64,000 bases of DNA, from positions 4,402,001 through 4,466,000 of the forward strand of contig OY755172.1 of NCBI GenBank assembly GCA_963576735.1. Direction: 5' to 3'. The stretch comes from Bedellia somnulentella. Its lineage: Eukaryota; Arthropoda; Insecta; Lepidoptera; Bedelliidae. Within the stretch, counting starts at the first letter, position 1, and every line of letters starts with the position of its first letter. The translations under genes and the position numbers were made by a program. The notes under the pieces are model-generated. The model saw only the letters and a list, made by a program, of their open reading frames with translations, searched no databases and was not told where the DNA came from. Shown here piece by piece: positions 10,911-22,064 of this stretch.

Positions 10911-11664
10911 GCATAAAAATATTGATGAAAAAAGCTCGAGAAGTCTACAAGCATCGTGCAAATTAGCGATCGAGTGGCAGATTCTCAAACATTCCAGTAC
11001 CTTAATGTCTTTATCGTGAAATTAATGAACTTGGTTCACTTAATTTTCAAATTATGGAAATCTGAGTGCAATCCGTATTGCGCTCAGAGCCAGAAAGGAT
11101 TGTAATTCGAAGTGAATTCTATACAAACCTGTATTTTGACTGTGAAAATGAACGTTGATTAGGACATTATAAATTTTACCCCACTTATATGGACAAAAAA
11201 ACATACGACTAAAAATGCCCTTCCGTGTAAAATAACCTAACCAATAATAAATGTGCAATAAGACAACCCGGTATCGGATCCCAGACTCAATCAAATGCAA
11301 CGCTAATAAACGTTCCTTACTTTTTCAGGCATATCTACACACCAGAGGCCTAAATAAGTATACAAAAACCGTTGTAATTTGTTTTTGGCCTAGCTGCCAT
11401 TTTTATATAGCTAATCTATATACGTAAGGATAACATAATTTATCTATGGTCCCATCTGAAGGCCTCGAAAATGTCTAGCACAGGATTATTTGCCCAGAGA
11501 TTAGATCAAATCGAATTAGGCTGGCAAATAACATATCAGTTTCACCTCATTCACACTGGTGACCCATATTTTACTTCATGCAGAGGTATTTAATGTCTTA
11601 AAATCATTCCAAACTCCAAAAATGATTGTTATTGAAATCCAATGTTATTCTTTAATTTTGGTAT
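10911..11664. other. No recognisable feature
   Basis: AT-rich; open frames here have no support. Confidence 0.4.
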
Positions 11665-11815
11665 ACATACAAATTCATGGACATATATCCCAAAAAGGGG
11701 TAGCCAGAGCTGCAGAGCCAGAAATTCCTCAGCCCAATTCGGAAGTTGATATGGTAAAAAGTATAGTAATCATTGCTGGTGATGAGTCTACCGCATAGGC
11801 ATCGCCCAATAATTT
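11665..11815 (-). repeat. Family A, 3' half
   Basis: CCCAAAAAGGGGTAGCCAGA to ACCGCATAGGCATCGCCCAA, degenerate. Confidence 0.7.
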
Positions 11816-11819
11816 TGGT

Positions 11820-11985
11820 ATAAGTAAGGGAAATCCGTGCTTCGCAGGGTACACTAAGCTGTTGATCTGGGCTGATGTAACGGTAGTAGTTGATAGAAAA
11901 TCGTCCGAATCACCCTATCTGCGCTACGCTGCAGCCCCGCGGTGGGGACATACGTGTTGTGAGAAAGGGAGATCGGGACTCATTT
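11820..11985 (+). repeat. Interspersed repeat, GCTGATCTGGGCTGATGTAA type
   Basis: Contains AAAATCGTCCGAATCACCC, CTGCAGCCCCGCGGTGGGG and ACATACGTGTTGTGAGA. A diverged relative lies at 50150-50245. Probably a LINE 3' UTR, from memory of lepidopteran genomes, not verified. Confidence 0.45.
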
Positions 11986-12009
11986 TTATTTAATGTCTTA
12001 AAGTAATTA

Positions 12010-12180
12010 CAAAAAAGTTATCACGGTCGGAGACAAAGGTGTGATGCGGAAGATAGTTGCGCGCGCATCTCGACCGTGACAATGGCGGCGAGTGCTAACC
12101 GCGCAAATTGGTCGGACCGCGCGCTAAAATAACAATCCACGGCGCGACTGACATACAAATTAGTTGTGTAACATTATTGT
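12010..12180. other. CpG-dense island
   Basis: GTTGCGCGCGCATCTCGACC and GGTCGGACCGCGCGCTAAA stand out against AT-rich surroundings. A 16-codon plus-strand frame (ATGGCGGCGAGTGCTAACCG) lies inside. It may be an unannotated promoter or 5' exon, or part of an unrecognised repeat. Confidence 0.3.
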
Positions 12181-12472
12181 TATTCTAATCAAACCGAGAC
12201 CGTACCGAATTAGCGAACACTTAGGTTGGATAAATGTTATTTTGTGAGAAAATTACGTTTTATGTCAAACGATAAGTAACAAGATAAAAAAATAAGCTTA
12301 ATAATGGAACAATCCTAAGAGGATTCTTTTTATAAACTTAGACTTCATCAATAAATATATTGTAAGTAAGACTGCCAAACCACTCAAGAAATAGGCTTAC
12401 ATTTTGATATTGTTTAAGATGAAACCACAATAGTCTCGATAGAGCCATAAAGATATACGCTATTGAGACAAC

Positions 12473-12660
12473 CTACCTATACTTACGGGTATAAATCCTA
12501 AAAGGGAGGTTCCAGAGCTTCGGAATTTTAAATATCTTAGCCACTATTATGGGTACTCTGAACACCAGATGACAAAGTCACGTGATGTTCAGAAGTATTA
12601 GTACCTCTGCCAACCCCTTCGGGGATATGCGGCGTGAACGTTTATGCTTTATTATGCTAT
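12473..12660. repeat. Family A fragment (-) joined to family B 3' end (+)
   Basis: 12473-12547 is the tail half of a family A copy on the minus strand. From 12548 GGGTACTCTGAACACCAG runs to the family B end GGCGTGAACGTTTATG on the plus strand. Confidence 0.75.
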
Positions 12661-12664
12661 GCTA

Positions 12665-12900
12665 TTACTATTATAAACTTTGAGGTAGGGTTTTAGGGCT
12701 TTTTGAGTAATTGTTGGGTGATGTGGCTAAAGTCTGGAGACCCATCAATTATGAACAATTCTTTTCTTATCATCTTTTGCTCACTGAACTCCTAAAAGTG
12801 GCTGTGACTTTTCTATATACTCGAAAACTCCCCAAAAACCTTAGTTTAGTCACTTCACGATACCCGAGAAAAATATGGCTTAGTGCTTTTAAACTATAAG
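12665..12900. repeat. Two degenerate family A halves facing each other
   Basis: GTTTTAGGGCTTTTTGAGTA to AAAAGTGGCTGTGACTTTTC on plus, then CCCCAAAAACCTTAGTTTAG to GGCTTAGTGCTTTTAAACT on minus. Confidence 0.5.
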
Positions 12901-13000
12901 CTGAAACTATATGATTTTTTGACAGCTTTTTCAAGTCATTAGTTGATTAAAATAAAGTAATTAAGTAAACGTTAATACGCTCTTCGTACTTCAATTGTAA

Positions 13001-13008
13001 TAATGATC
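13001..13008. repeat. Target duplication TAATGATC, left copy
   Basis: Identical to 14757-14764, flanking the element at 13009-14756. Confidence 0.85.
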
Positions 13009-13361
13009 CAAGGATACTCTACTACACTACGGATGGGCCCTGTGGTACTATATCTAAATAACGTTATTCAAATAATAATCATATCGCAACAGAAATATTC
13101 CATATGCCGTTTTCTCTTTCTAACCTTCCGGGTTTAGTCTTTTGAAAAAGAGAACAATACATGTTTACTTCTTGTTGTTTATGGCAAAATTTCGTTAAGA
13201 CGTTACGATTATGATAGCGTGTACCCAGATCGGGCATCTTAGTCGCCATTTGATCTGTCAATTTGCTTTGTAAACAAAAGTGTTGATTGTGTTTATTATG
13301 TTTTGGATATTGATTAATCAAGTTATGGACCATAAAATGACATGGGTAATATAAATGCACA

Positions 13362-13868
13362 ATGCCATGTTGCTCTGTTAAAGATTGTGGCGCCCGTAAT
13401 AGCGAAAATCAGCCTCAATTAACTTTGCATAAGTAAGTAATTATTTTCTTTCTTTTCACTTCGGTCAAGTGTATTTTTTTGGTGTATTTCATGCTTCCTC
13501 GATGTGATCAGAGGAAACTTCATGATCATTGTAATGTTTTCGCCATAAAAGGCTTAGTTTTCATGATTTCTTTCAAAATTATTTCCTCTCATTGTTTACC
13601 TAGTGATGTGAAACACTGATCATTTAGTATTATCGATGTTTAAGTACTATCAGATTCGGTTTAAGTTGGTTGGTTGGTTTAACTATTAAAAATCTAAATG
13701 CCTTCCAAAATGTAGGTAACATTGTTTTTATAGTTTACACTTTTCTTCACATTTGTTACTTTTAGGTGGTTATTGATTACTAAAATTAAATAATTTCAGG
13801 TTTCCTACAAGTGAAGCACGGTGAAGAAAGTGGCTTGATGGTATTAGCTTTGAAAACATCAACCATCG
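13362..13868 (+). pseudogene. THAP-domain transposase N-terminus, two exons, broken
   Basis: Exon 1 (13362-13432) starts at ATG and reads MPCCSVKDCGARNSEN, then LTLHK, ending at a strong donor AA|GTAAGT. Exon 2 begins at 13800 after TTTCAG and continues in phase: KFPTSEAR, a stop (TGA), then RKWLDGISFENI and a second stop. This matches the start of a THAP domain: initial Met-Pro, the first Cys pair, the (F/L)H-x-FP motif and the R-x-KW segment. The distal C-x2-H pair is missing or lost after the second stop. The encoded protein would bind transposon ends. Introns and the in-frame stops show a eukaryotic gene that no longer works. Confidence 0.7.
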
Positions 13869-14111
13869 GCATTAAAATTGGCATTGCATTTTAAGAAAAT
13901 GGTATGGTTTATCATAAAAAAATCACGAATGAAAAGGTTTAATTCAGAACGTGGTTATTACGTTACGTTATTACAAATTGACGTTATTTAAAAATGAATA
14001 AATGTGATATTTTTAATTTAAATATGTTGTTTTTTTAGTATTTATATGTACGATCTTGCAATATAAGTCAAGCACAGCATCAACATTTTGTTGTACGTGT
14101 ACGACAACTGT

Positions 14112-14345
14112 GTAGTGTCGGCTTAGAATAGCACTACACCAATTCATTCCGGTGGGTGTACGTAAGAGGCGACTAACGGACTTTTAAAGGAATTTTGGGC
14201 GATGCGGTTGGACACCCATCACCAACAAACAACCTTTATTTTACCAACTTTTCCCCACTCAACTTCCCAACAGTGGCTGAGGAATTTGTCATTCCTTAGC
14301 TCTGGCTACCCCATCTAGGGATTTATAGCCGTAAGTAATTATATG
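14112..14345 (+). repeat. Family A, complete, inside the THAP element
   Basis: GTGTAGTGTCGGCTTAGAAT to GCCGTAAGTAATTATATG. Its insertion post-dates the host transposon. Confidence 0.9.
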
Positions 14346-14756
14346 TAATATGTACGAAAACCGATTTAAAGTCGTCCTTGAGCATATGACACCCATGATT
14401 AATCTCACTGAACCACTGATCGATGCACTGCTTTTACCTTTTACCCCACACCGAAAATCATAATAAATTATCGCTCGAAAATGTTCATGAGTTAAATCCA
14501 TGGTGATGTGTGATCAATGGTGGCGAAACAAAGGTTTAAAACTGGTGTTAAAATATCTAGATCTAAAGTAAAAGTATTTGCCCACTGTTGAAATAAATTA
14601 TTTCTACATAAACATCTTGGCAAATTTATCGATATTTTTCTATTTTGATTCTTGTATGATACAACCCTAGGTCAGCCATTTTAAGTGCCAATAGGCCACG
14701 CCCCCTGCTACACTCTGAGAGTGTTTAGGGCCGATCCGTAGTGTAGAGTATCCTTG

Positions 14757-14764
14757 TAATGATC
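14757..14764. repeat. Target duplication TAATGATC, right copy
   Basis: Pairs with 13001-13008. Confidence 0.85.
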
Positions 14765-15107
14765 ACATCAAAAGGATTATTCGCAGTAATGGTACTACAG
14801 ATCAAAGTAAAGATTTTGGCGCGAATCTGCTTCGAGTCGTGCCAGATATATGACGAGACTACAAATGAAGTTTCCCTAGAGAGCAAGCTGTTCCGAGAAA
14901 AGTTGTACGTGGACAGGTCAACATCATTACCCCATATTTCTCTGGAAACATATATTTGTGGCGAATTCTATTGCCAATTCACTTTTTGAAAGCTGCCAAT
15001 TTGAGTGCGATGATTATTGTAATTTGTGATTTTGCGAACACTTTAACTTTAGGGGAAAACGAAAAAAGATGAATGAGAACAAGTCTTAGATCGATGATAA
15101 TGTTGAG
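14765..15107. other. Open stretch of uncertain meaning
   Basis: The plus frame to 14989 includes ARICFESC and LYVDRSTSLPHIS. It has a faint look of a degenerate ZAD zinc-finger domain, but the cysteine pattern is not met. No splice sites support it. Confidence 0.2.
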
Positions 15108-15310
15108 AGGTCGGCTTAGAACAGCACTAACCCATCCCGTCCGTGGTTGACAAATTCGCCGAGGGTGACGTAGTCTTTTTAAAAATTAACGGGCGATTTG
15201 GCTGGAGACCATATTTCCCCTACTGAAGTTCCAAAAGTTGCTAAAGATTTTCTAATAACATTGCTCTGGCAACCCCTGTTTGGGATGTACACGCACAGCC
15301 TTAAGTATAA
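15108..15310 (+). repeat. Family A, degenerate
   Basis: GTCGGCTTAGAACAGCACTA to TTGCTCTGGCAACCCCTG; many substitutions, so an old copy. Confidence 0.75.
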
Positions 15311-15559
15311 AACCATATTCTGGGTATCAAACTGAAGGTTAGCCACCCATTGTAGGTATAGTATATCAAAACATGCTCATCTTCAGAAAACTGCAACACA
15401 ATCATTTCAATCTTAGATGATCTTAAGCTGATTTGGCAATATCAAAACAGTTTGTAAACATTTGGAGAGATAGTCAAACACGCGTGTTGCTATCGAGAAT
15501 CGATCATAAAAACTATTATATGGTTAGAGGGCCTTAATTCCCCTAAAGTGTATGAAAAA

Positions 15560-15640
15560 GTGATGATGGCTGAGGAATTTCTTATTTTGAAGCTCTGGCT
15601 ATCCATTCTAGGGATTTATAGCCGTGAGTTTATGTATGTT
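15560..15640 (+). repeat. Family A, 3' fragment
   Basis: GATGGCTGAGGAATTTCTTA to ATAGCCGTGAGTTTATGTAT. Confidence 0.8.
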
Positions 15641-16568
15641 AAAATGTATATCAGGAAGATATACGAACCAAAGAACCATCAAAATATATTAATAAAATGT
15701 ATAAGAGAGTAAATACGTAACACTTTGTTGCTAGCCGAGCTTAAACAAGGAGTTGCCAAAGGCCTAATATCTAGCCGTATAATGTCATCTAAGTATCATC
15801 ACCCTCTGCACTGGTGTAGTATTGAAGCATTGTACGGCCTTGGTACGTTGCATTTCTTATTTCAAAGTTTGACCTCTTCCAATTTTTTTAATCGATTACT
15901 GACTCTCTAGATATCCAATTAGGCGATTATAACTGTGACTGCAATTATATTTATGGGTGCACATAACCCGAATAGTAACGTTTAACGTTTATCTATAATA
16001 CATAGTGATCGGTCGACCATAGATGAATAGAGGCATCCAATACCTTCGAAATATTGTTTCGAAGTCAATAAAATAACGAGTGTAATGAAATAATCACTTG
16101 AACGAACACCAAGAGCCGATACCTACGCGCAGATGTGCCGGACGCCCCCACTGTCTTAAACCTACATGATTTCTTTATTGTAACATTATTTCAAGGATCG
16201 GTGTTATTGACACCAAGGCTGTAGTCAATTGATGCATAACAAACGAAAGTAAGGGCCACCATACATGGGGTTCATGAGCAGTCGAGATTGACAACTTCAA
16301 ACTACAACTGCGTAAACTATAGTATTCTATGTACACATAGAGGAGCACTCATACTGTTATAAGCTGTTGGTAGGCCCTTGATACATAACAGCTTCAGGCT
16401 ATTGAAAAAGTTTATTTGAGCTGTCCAAATTTGTCAATCATCGGGTAACTGCTTGAGCTTTAATATCTATTGTGTACGACTGTTTATTACTGTAGTCTTA
16501 TAACCCATGTAAAAGATGCAAATGATTTAACTTATTTATCTACTTTTAATTGCATTTAAACATGCGTT
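15641..16568. other. No recognisable feature
   Basis: Looks unique; no exon with splice support was found. Confidence 0.4.
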
Positions 16569-16598
16569 AGGCAATTTACAGACAGCTGTAAATTGCCT
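16569..16598. repeat. Perfect 13-bp inverted repeat with 4-nt loop
   Basis: AGGCAATTTACAG-ACAG-CTGTAAATTGCCT followed by a T run. It looks like a bacterial terminator but sits in insect sequence; no target duplication is visible. Confidence 0.7.
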
Positions 16599-16626
16599 TT
16601 TTTATATTTAAAATGATTATAATATG

Positions 16627-16685
16627 CCGTGTAGCGCCGGCTTAGAATGTAAGAGGCGACTAAGGGTATGGGGCTTTTTTAATTT
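16627..16685 (+). repeat. Family A head with internal deletion
   Basis: GTGTAGCGCCGGCTTAGAAT joined directly to GTAAGAGGCGACTAAGGG. Confidence 0.75.
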
Positions 16686-17385
16686 GATGAATGTGCATAG
16701 ATAGATTACAGTATAGAGCCACTTCGTGGGGTCCGTAGACGGCTCATAATGGATGTAAATTGTCACGTGCGTAGGAGACAAATTTTGACTTCCCGCAATT
16801 TCGTCTGCTCTATTTCTCTATTGTCGACGATAGCAATAAAACAAATTGAAAAATAACCATTTAGCTATAAACCGCTTAGACATCATTGCGGGTAAATAAT
16901 TGGGCTATAATTTTGCGATTTTATTGTCTGTTTTACGAAGAATACGTTCAGGAATTGGAGTCACATTTTATAAAGAATTTATATTCCGTTGAGAGTTAAC
17001 TTTTACCACAGTTTAAATAAAGATACCAATAGTTCTTGTCTCAATAAACATGTACAGGCTACGCGTATGGTATATCTATTTTACAAGCAGGATTCGCAGA
17101 TTTACTTGGGAAGAATTGTCTTATGATGAAAAACTGTACAAATCTGCAATAAATTTGCAATGAATTTTAATTAAAGAATGATTCTTTAACATGAATTGTT
17201 GTTTTGTGTGATAAAATATCGGGTGTCACTAAAGTTTAGATAAATCCAAGAAATCAATTAACTAACATCATATAGTAAGTAAAAGCGTCTTCGAACGAAC
17301 TAAACGCAACTCAAATGATGTCAATTTTATACGAGTAAAGTTCAATTACATAAACGCTACACATTCCTCATTGCGGTTGCACTTA
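16686..17385. other. No recognisable feature
   Basis: AT-rich, no gene signal. Confidence 0.4.
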
Positions 17386-17463
17386 ATGGCCGATGAAGAG
17401 TACTCGCGTTCACGTTCGATGCCTCCTGTTGCTTTTGCTTTAAGTATTGAGATGAGTTTATGA
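17386..17463 (+). CDS. Possible 25-codon small ORF
   Basis: ATG in the context CTTAATGG opens MADEEYSRSRSMPP and continues to a stop at 17463. The stretch is more GC-balanced than its surroundings. It could be a small ORF or a first exon whose donor I cannot identify; chance is also possible. Confidence 0.2.
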   Translation: MADEEYSRSRSMPPVAFALSIEMSL

Positions 17464-17589
17464 TGCAACGTAATTATACAACTTTACTATCACTGCAATA
17501 GGATCGTTTACTTGCGCTGGAAATTTCTCGATGTTCCCTGCGGCATGGAAGTTTTAGATTGCGTTTAGTGTTTTTTTTTTACAGATATT

Positions 17590-17841
17590 TATTTTTTATA
17601 TACATACTCACGGCTATAAATTCCTACAAGGGGTAGCAAGAGCTAGGGAGTAAAAAAAAACCCTCAGCCACTTTTGGAAGTTGCGTGGGGAAAAGATGAT
17701 GAAAAAAAAGGCTGTTTGTGATGGGTCTCCAACCGCATCGCCCAAAAATCCCTTAAAAGCCCCAATACCGTTAGGTTAGTCGCCTCTTACGTACCCACCG
17801 GAAGAAAAGGGGTAGTGCTATTCTAAGCCGGCACTACACAG
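17590..17841 (-). repeat. Family A, complete
   Basis: TATACATACTCACGGCTATA to GCCGGCACTACACAGC. Confidence 0.9.
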
Positions 17842-19126
17842 CTTTATTTTTTATATAAAAACTGTATAAGTATAAACTTGGTTGCCAATGAACAAATCAA
17901 TGGAATAATTATTAAACAAAAATAATGGTTCCCAAATTCATTTTAAATATGATAGAAATGTGTTACATGATACTTCTTTCCGGGACAGTTCGAATTCTCG
18001 TCACTCTGGCACTCCTACATATAGCTTACTCATAAATTGCGTTATATGAAATGTTACAATACAAAAAAGGAGAAGAAAAAAGATTTTGAACTAATTCGTA
18101 ACCCAAGTTACTAATTTAAGAGAAGTTGTTATCCCCTATTTTATTACGCATGAAGTTTTCAAAAAGTATTTTTATTTTATTTTATTTCGATTGGAAGATT
18201 TACAGCTTTATATCCATTTAAAAAATACCAAAATTATTACAGGAAGCCATTTGAAAAATCTTTACATATACATATCTATATCATGAATATGAAAAGGTCC
18301 TAGACTCTACAAATAATAATTACATAGGTGAAATATATTAATGTAAGTTAACATGAATATTGCTAATATGCCAAAAAAATAAACAAAACTAAGACTAAAT
18401 TTATAACTTACGCCATATACAGCCACATACAAAAAAAAATACGATACTATAAAATATATTTTGAATAAAAAATATGACTGGCTTATTGTGACAATTTTAA
18501 AAATAAGTTTTACTTCGTATTGTACTTTTGATTTGATTATACGATTTCAGTTTTTCTTCGAATAAATATGGCAGTTAAATTAATATTAGTAAATAAAACA
18601 AACAAGCATGACCACAATACTACAAAAACAGTGAAAGTAAGTGGTTGCACCTGTTATAATGATAAGCAGGGAACTTCTCGTAAAATTGACTTATGAGAAT
18701 TACATACAGTCTAAATATAAGACCTAATATAACAGGGAACAAGTGTTTAAGTGTAACTTTTGACTGAGTTTAATAATACCATATAGTTACACCATGACTT
18801 CCTGAGAAGAGGTACTATTGAAAATGTAATTATAAAGTGCTACCCTCATCGTGTACTCCGGGGCGCGGAATCTAACGTTTTCGGTCGATCAGGTGATTAA
18901 GCATGCATTGTATAAACCAAACTAGGGTAAATCAAACTCTCAAATAGTGGGACCACGGCGGAAATACGTTGCAATCGCAAGTATGCAAAATACAAATCAT
19001 AAAAATCATAGTTTTAATACAAGAGATGACATCTGTTGAAGGCAAATCTGTTTTAAAGCAACATTACCAGCGCCAAGCCGTCGTAATTACTTTTAATACG
19101 TTTGTGTTTAGTTTCTAATCGATAAG
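17842..19126. other. AT-rich, nothing recognisable
   Basis: About 1.3 kb with no repeat boundary or exon that I can support. Confidence 0.4.
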
Positions 19127-19170
19127 ATGTTTCAATTTAATGTTACCGGTACATTTTACCGGAGGGAAAG
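19127..19170 (+). other. Possible first coding exon
   Basis: ATG then MFQFNVTGTFYRRE and two bases, ending at G|GTAAGTTAAA. Only a start codon and a donor support it; no acceptor partner was found on this strand. Confidence 0.2.
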
Positions 19171-19279
19171 GTAAGTTAAAGATACTTTCTCGGTGTCTTC
19201 GGATGGACAGGTATCTTACTAGTCCTTTCACTCAAGTAACAAGTAAATGGAGTACTAGAATGTATTACTGTGCGGACGG

Positions 19280-19350
19280 TGCACAGTAGTTAGGTCACTT
19301 GGCTTGCTACTACTAGCTCACTTGGCCCGGAGGTCGCGGGTTCAAATTTT
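19280..19350 (+). repeat. tRNA-like SINE head fragment
   Basis: AGCTCACTTGGCCCGGAGGT and GCGGGTTCAAATT resemble A- and B-box regions of a SINE head; too diverged to be a tRNA. Confidence 0.45.
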
Positions 19351-19579
19351 GTTGAAGACAAATCTTTATATGATGATTCAAGATGTTTCTATATTAATTT
19401 TGTTTACTATCCTTACAACTATGATGACAAAGAGAATATCCAAACTGATATGACAGTATAAATAGTTAACAACGTCTAGAAAAAGGGTAGAAAAAATGCG
19501 ATAAGTTTGTGGTTTTAACAACCTAACAAGCACTGAAAAGGCACGAGTGCCATTAATTGCTCCCTCTTGCTTCTTATTT

Positions 19580-19832
19580 TTTCATACATACATACATACA
19601 TATACTCACGGCTATAAATCTCTAGAAGGGGTAGCCAGAGCTAACGAATTAGAAATTCCTCAGCCACTTTTGAAAGTTGCGTGGGGAAAAGATGGCAAAA
19701 TAAAGGTTGTTGGTGATGGGTCTCCAACCGCATCGCCCAAAAATCCCTTAAAAAGCCCCAATACCGTTAGTCGCCTCTTACGTACACCCACCGGAAGAAA
19801 AGGGGTAGTGCTATTCTAAGCCGACACTACAC
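19580..19832 (-). repeat. Family A, complete
   Basis: CATACATACATATACTCACG to AAGCCGACACTACACAGC. Confidence 0.9.
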
Positions 19833-20164
19833 AGCAATTTTTTTCACATTTTTATTTATTTGATCTTCCTAGTGGTAGACTTTAACTTGCATTTACAATG
19901 CTATCAAAATATCTTACATAACTACGGCAATCAAATATCTATTATAGCCACCAAACTGGAAACGTAATACATTGTATTTTCCATCGTTTTGGCAAGCCCT
20001 TCTTTATATTCATAGTACAAAAGCAAACAAAACATAATCCAATTAAATGTTTTGATTGCCAATTTGCGCACGTTAATGCGTAACTAATTTTCTTTGGCAA
20101 TACTATCTCCGCATCGAGTTTCATCTAGGGCTAATGAAGTGCGAGTATAAATAATTGTGGTTTT

Positions 20165-20580
20165 AAATCTATACTTATAATAAATCTGTAGAGAGGTCAA
20201 TTCTGTACATTAAATATGTTTTAAAAATAACTATCAGGGGGTGATTAGGGATCGATACTGATGCCAAAAATGCAATCAGTACAATTTTTGTCTGTCGGTC
20301 TGTATGTCTGTCGGTTTGTATGTTCCAAATGGAAACAAAAACTTCTTGACGGATTTAAATGAAACTTGGTACAATTATTCTTCATACTCCAATTTGAAGA
20401 ATTTCGGAGATACCGAACCGTTCATGAAAGCGTTTTCAAAATCACAAAGTTACACTATTTAGGAGTGCTAGAAGTTGTAATCAAGGCGCTAAAAATCATA
20501 AAACTTGAGCAGTGATTGAAGAAACCTCAGACATTTTAATACTACGCTACCCGTGCGAAGCTGGGCCGATCCACTAGTTT
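20165..20580 (+). mobile_element. Non-autonomous Helitron-like repeat
   Basis: Starts TCTATACTTATAATAAATCT, contains a GTCTGTCGGTCTGTATGTCT microsatellite and ends GGGCCGATCCACTAGT: a 5' TC and 3' CTAG end, as in Helitrons. Confidence 0.65.
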
Positions 20581-20682
20581 AATAATAAGAATGATTTTAA
20601 AGTTGCGGAATCTGCCATGTTGCTGTGATTAACTTTAGTATGTTTAAGCGAAAATCCCAAACTTAATAATAGTCTTAGATAG

Positions 20683-20945
20683 CTTAGTGGGTAGAACACC
20701 GCTATCGTGCAGACGACAAGGGTTCAAATCGCGGGTCGGGCCTACTCGTATTTAACTTTTGTAAAGACATTATGTATGATTAATTTATCATGGTGTTAAG
20801 GATAAACATCGTGAGGAAACCCACATGGCTGAGACCTACTTAGTCATGTGACATGACAGTCTATTCGTACAAAAACGGCGAAAGGCCTAGCCCTATCACG
20901 TGAGTAAACTGTCCAAGTCAAACGTGAGTTGTTCTAGTATTATAA
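20683..20945 (+). repeat. Family B, 5' part
   Basis: Head TAGCTTAGTGGGTAGAACAC and B box AGGGTTCAAATCG; breaks off after AACTGTCCAAGTCAAACGTG, where another repeat follows. Confidence 0.8.
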
Positions 20946-21150
20946 TTACTTCGTCCTCTCCTCTAATTGCTGTGCCCAACAGGGTCCACAATGCTGTAAC
21001 ATAATTACATACTTACCATCTAAGAAAACCATTGTGGAATGCAATAAATCTATTGAGTATTGAGTATTGACACTATGATAGTTTCACGTGATGTGATCAC
21101 CTCTGCCAATACCTTTGGGGTTATACGGCGTGAACGTTTGAGTTGATTTA
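20946..21150 (+). repeat. Inserted repeat, then family B 3' part
   Basis: 20960-21060 (CTGTGCCCAACAGGGTCCAC to GGAATGCAATAAATC) is a separate multi-copy-looking repeat. From about 21075 TTTCACGTGATGTGATCACC resumes family B to GGCGTGAACGTTTG. Confidence 0.55.
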
Positions 21151-21299
21151 ATTAATTTCTCATTAACTCAACTTACTAATTGGAACCAATTATTTCCAAG
21201 CCGCTAACATTAACGTTTCATGAACTATTTAACGTACGATTAAAAGTGAGTTCTCTTTAATTTGACTGTAACTGTCACTATTATATCACATACAAAAAA

Positions 21300-21455
21300 G
21301 ACCATATTTTCCGGTCCGTTAGCTTTTACATTTTACCCCAATCTTTGAAAGTTTATCCATGGTTGGAACTTGGAACTCAAATTACATAAGTAGTAATTCG
21401 AAAGTATCTGCCTACCCCAATGGAAACTAACGGCGTAAGTGTATGTATATATGAA
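21300..21455 (+). mobile_element. RTE-like LINE 3' end
   Basis: CTGCCTACCCCAATGGAAAC then GGCGTAAGTGTATGTATATA: the last reverse-transcriptase codons and the TATG-type tail. Confidence 0.6.
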
Positions 21456-21894
21456 CTCAAATTTACACTGAGAGTATGATAAAAAGCTTTTCGGCTTGTG
21501 CAACTAAAATAATACGTAATAGTAAGTGTCACAAAACAACAGATTACAAATTTCTATGTAATTGTCAGATAATATCAATGTTGTTCAACGTATTTTCTAA
21601 GAAACACATCGTGAGCAAGTGACAGCCATTCTCATGATAGTAGGAGATGACAACAAAAGCTGCAATTCTCTCCACCACGTCAAGCATCAGTGACAAATGG
21701 CAAGAAGATGGACCTTGAGGAGGAATCGTGACTCTAAATTAAGTTCAAGGTGATTTATAGCGCAATGAACTGCCAAGGACATTTTTACATACTAGCTGCG
21801 TTCCGTCATGGGAAAATTTGTTGCTCTATTTCTTATTATCTTTATGAATAAGTGTTTATATAATATTAACATACATACTTGCAGTATACTCGTA
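21456..21894. other. No recognisable feature
   Basis: A GC-balanced patch at 21640-21720 reads open on plus for a short distance; no domain seen. Confidence 0.35.
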
Positions 21895-21972
21895 TATACA
21901 CGGTTATAAATCCCAAAAAAGGGTTTTCAGAGCCTTTAATCAGAAATATCTCAGCTGCTTTTGGAGGTTAGG
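21895..21972 (-). repeat. Family A, 3' fragment
   Basis: CACGGTTATAAATCCCAAAA to CAGCTGCTTTTGGAGGTT. Confidence 0.7.
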
Positions 21973-22064
21973 TATGATCAATATTGTAAAAAAATACAAC
22001 TTTGTAGTAAGTTATTTAAAATTCAATAGAACTGTACTTTTTCCTGACATGTTAAACGCTGTGT

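Larger units (their letters stand above)
13009..14756. mobile_element. THAP-bearing DNA transposon, P-element-like, decayed
   Basis: 1748 bp bounded by a perfect 8-bp duplication (TAATGATC) and inverted ends: CAAGGATACTCTAC(TAC)ACTACGGATGGGCCC at the left against CAAGGATACTCTAC-ACTACGGATCGGCCC at the right, i.e. about 30 bp with a 3-bp indel and one mismatch. Inside are two exons of a THAP zinc-finger frame in the plus orientation. Eight-base duplications and a THAP DNA-binding domain together are the hallmark of the P superfamily; hAT elements also make 8-bp duplications but usually carry BED fingers. The body is too short for a full transposase and has since received a family A copy (14112-14345), so it is a non-autonomous or decayed remnant. 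Confidence 0.75.

Noticed and set aside
16569..16604. Rho-independent terminator shape.
   Set aside because: The surroundings are insect nuclear DNA with introns and SINEs, so a bacterial terminator makes no sense.
20990..21060. Donor-like GATG|GTAAGTATG on the minus strand.
   Set aside because: It belongs to a repeat segment inserted between family B halves.
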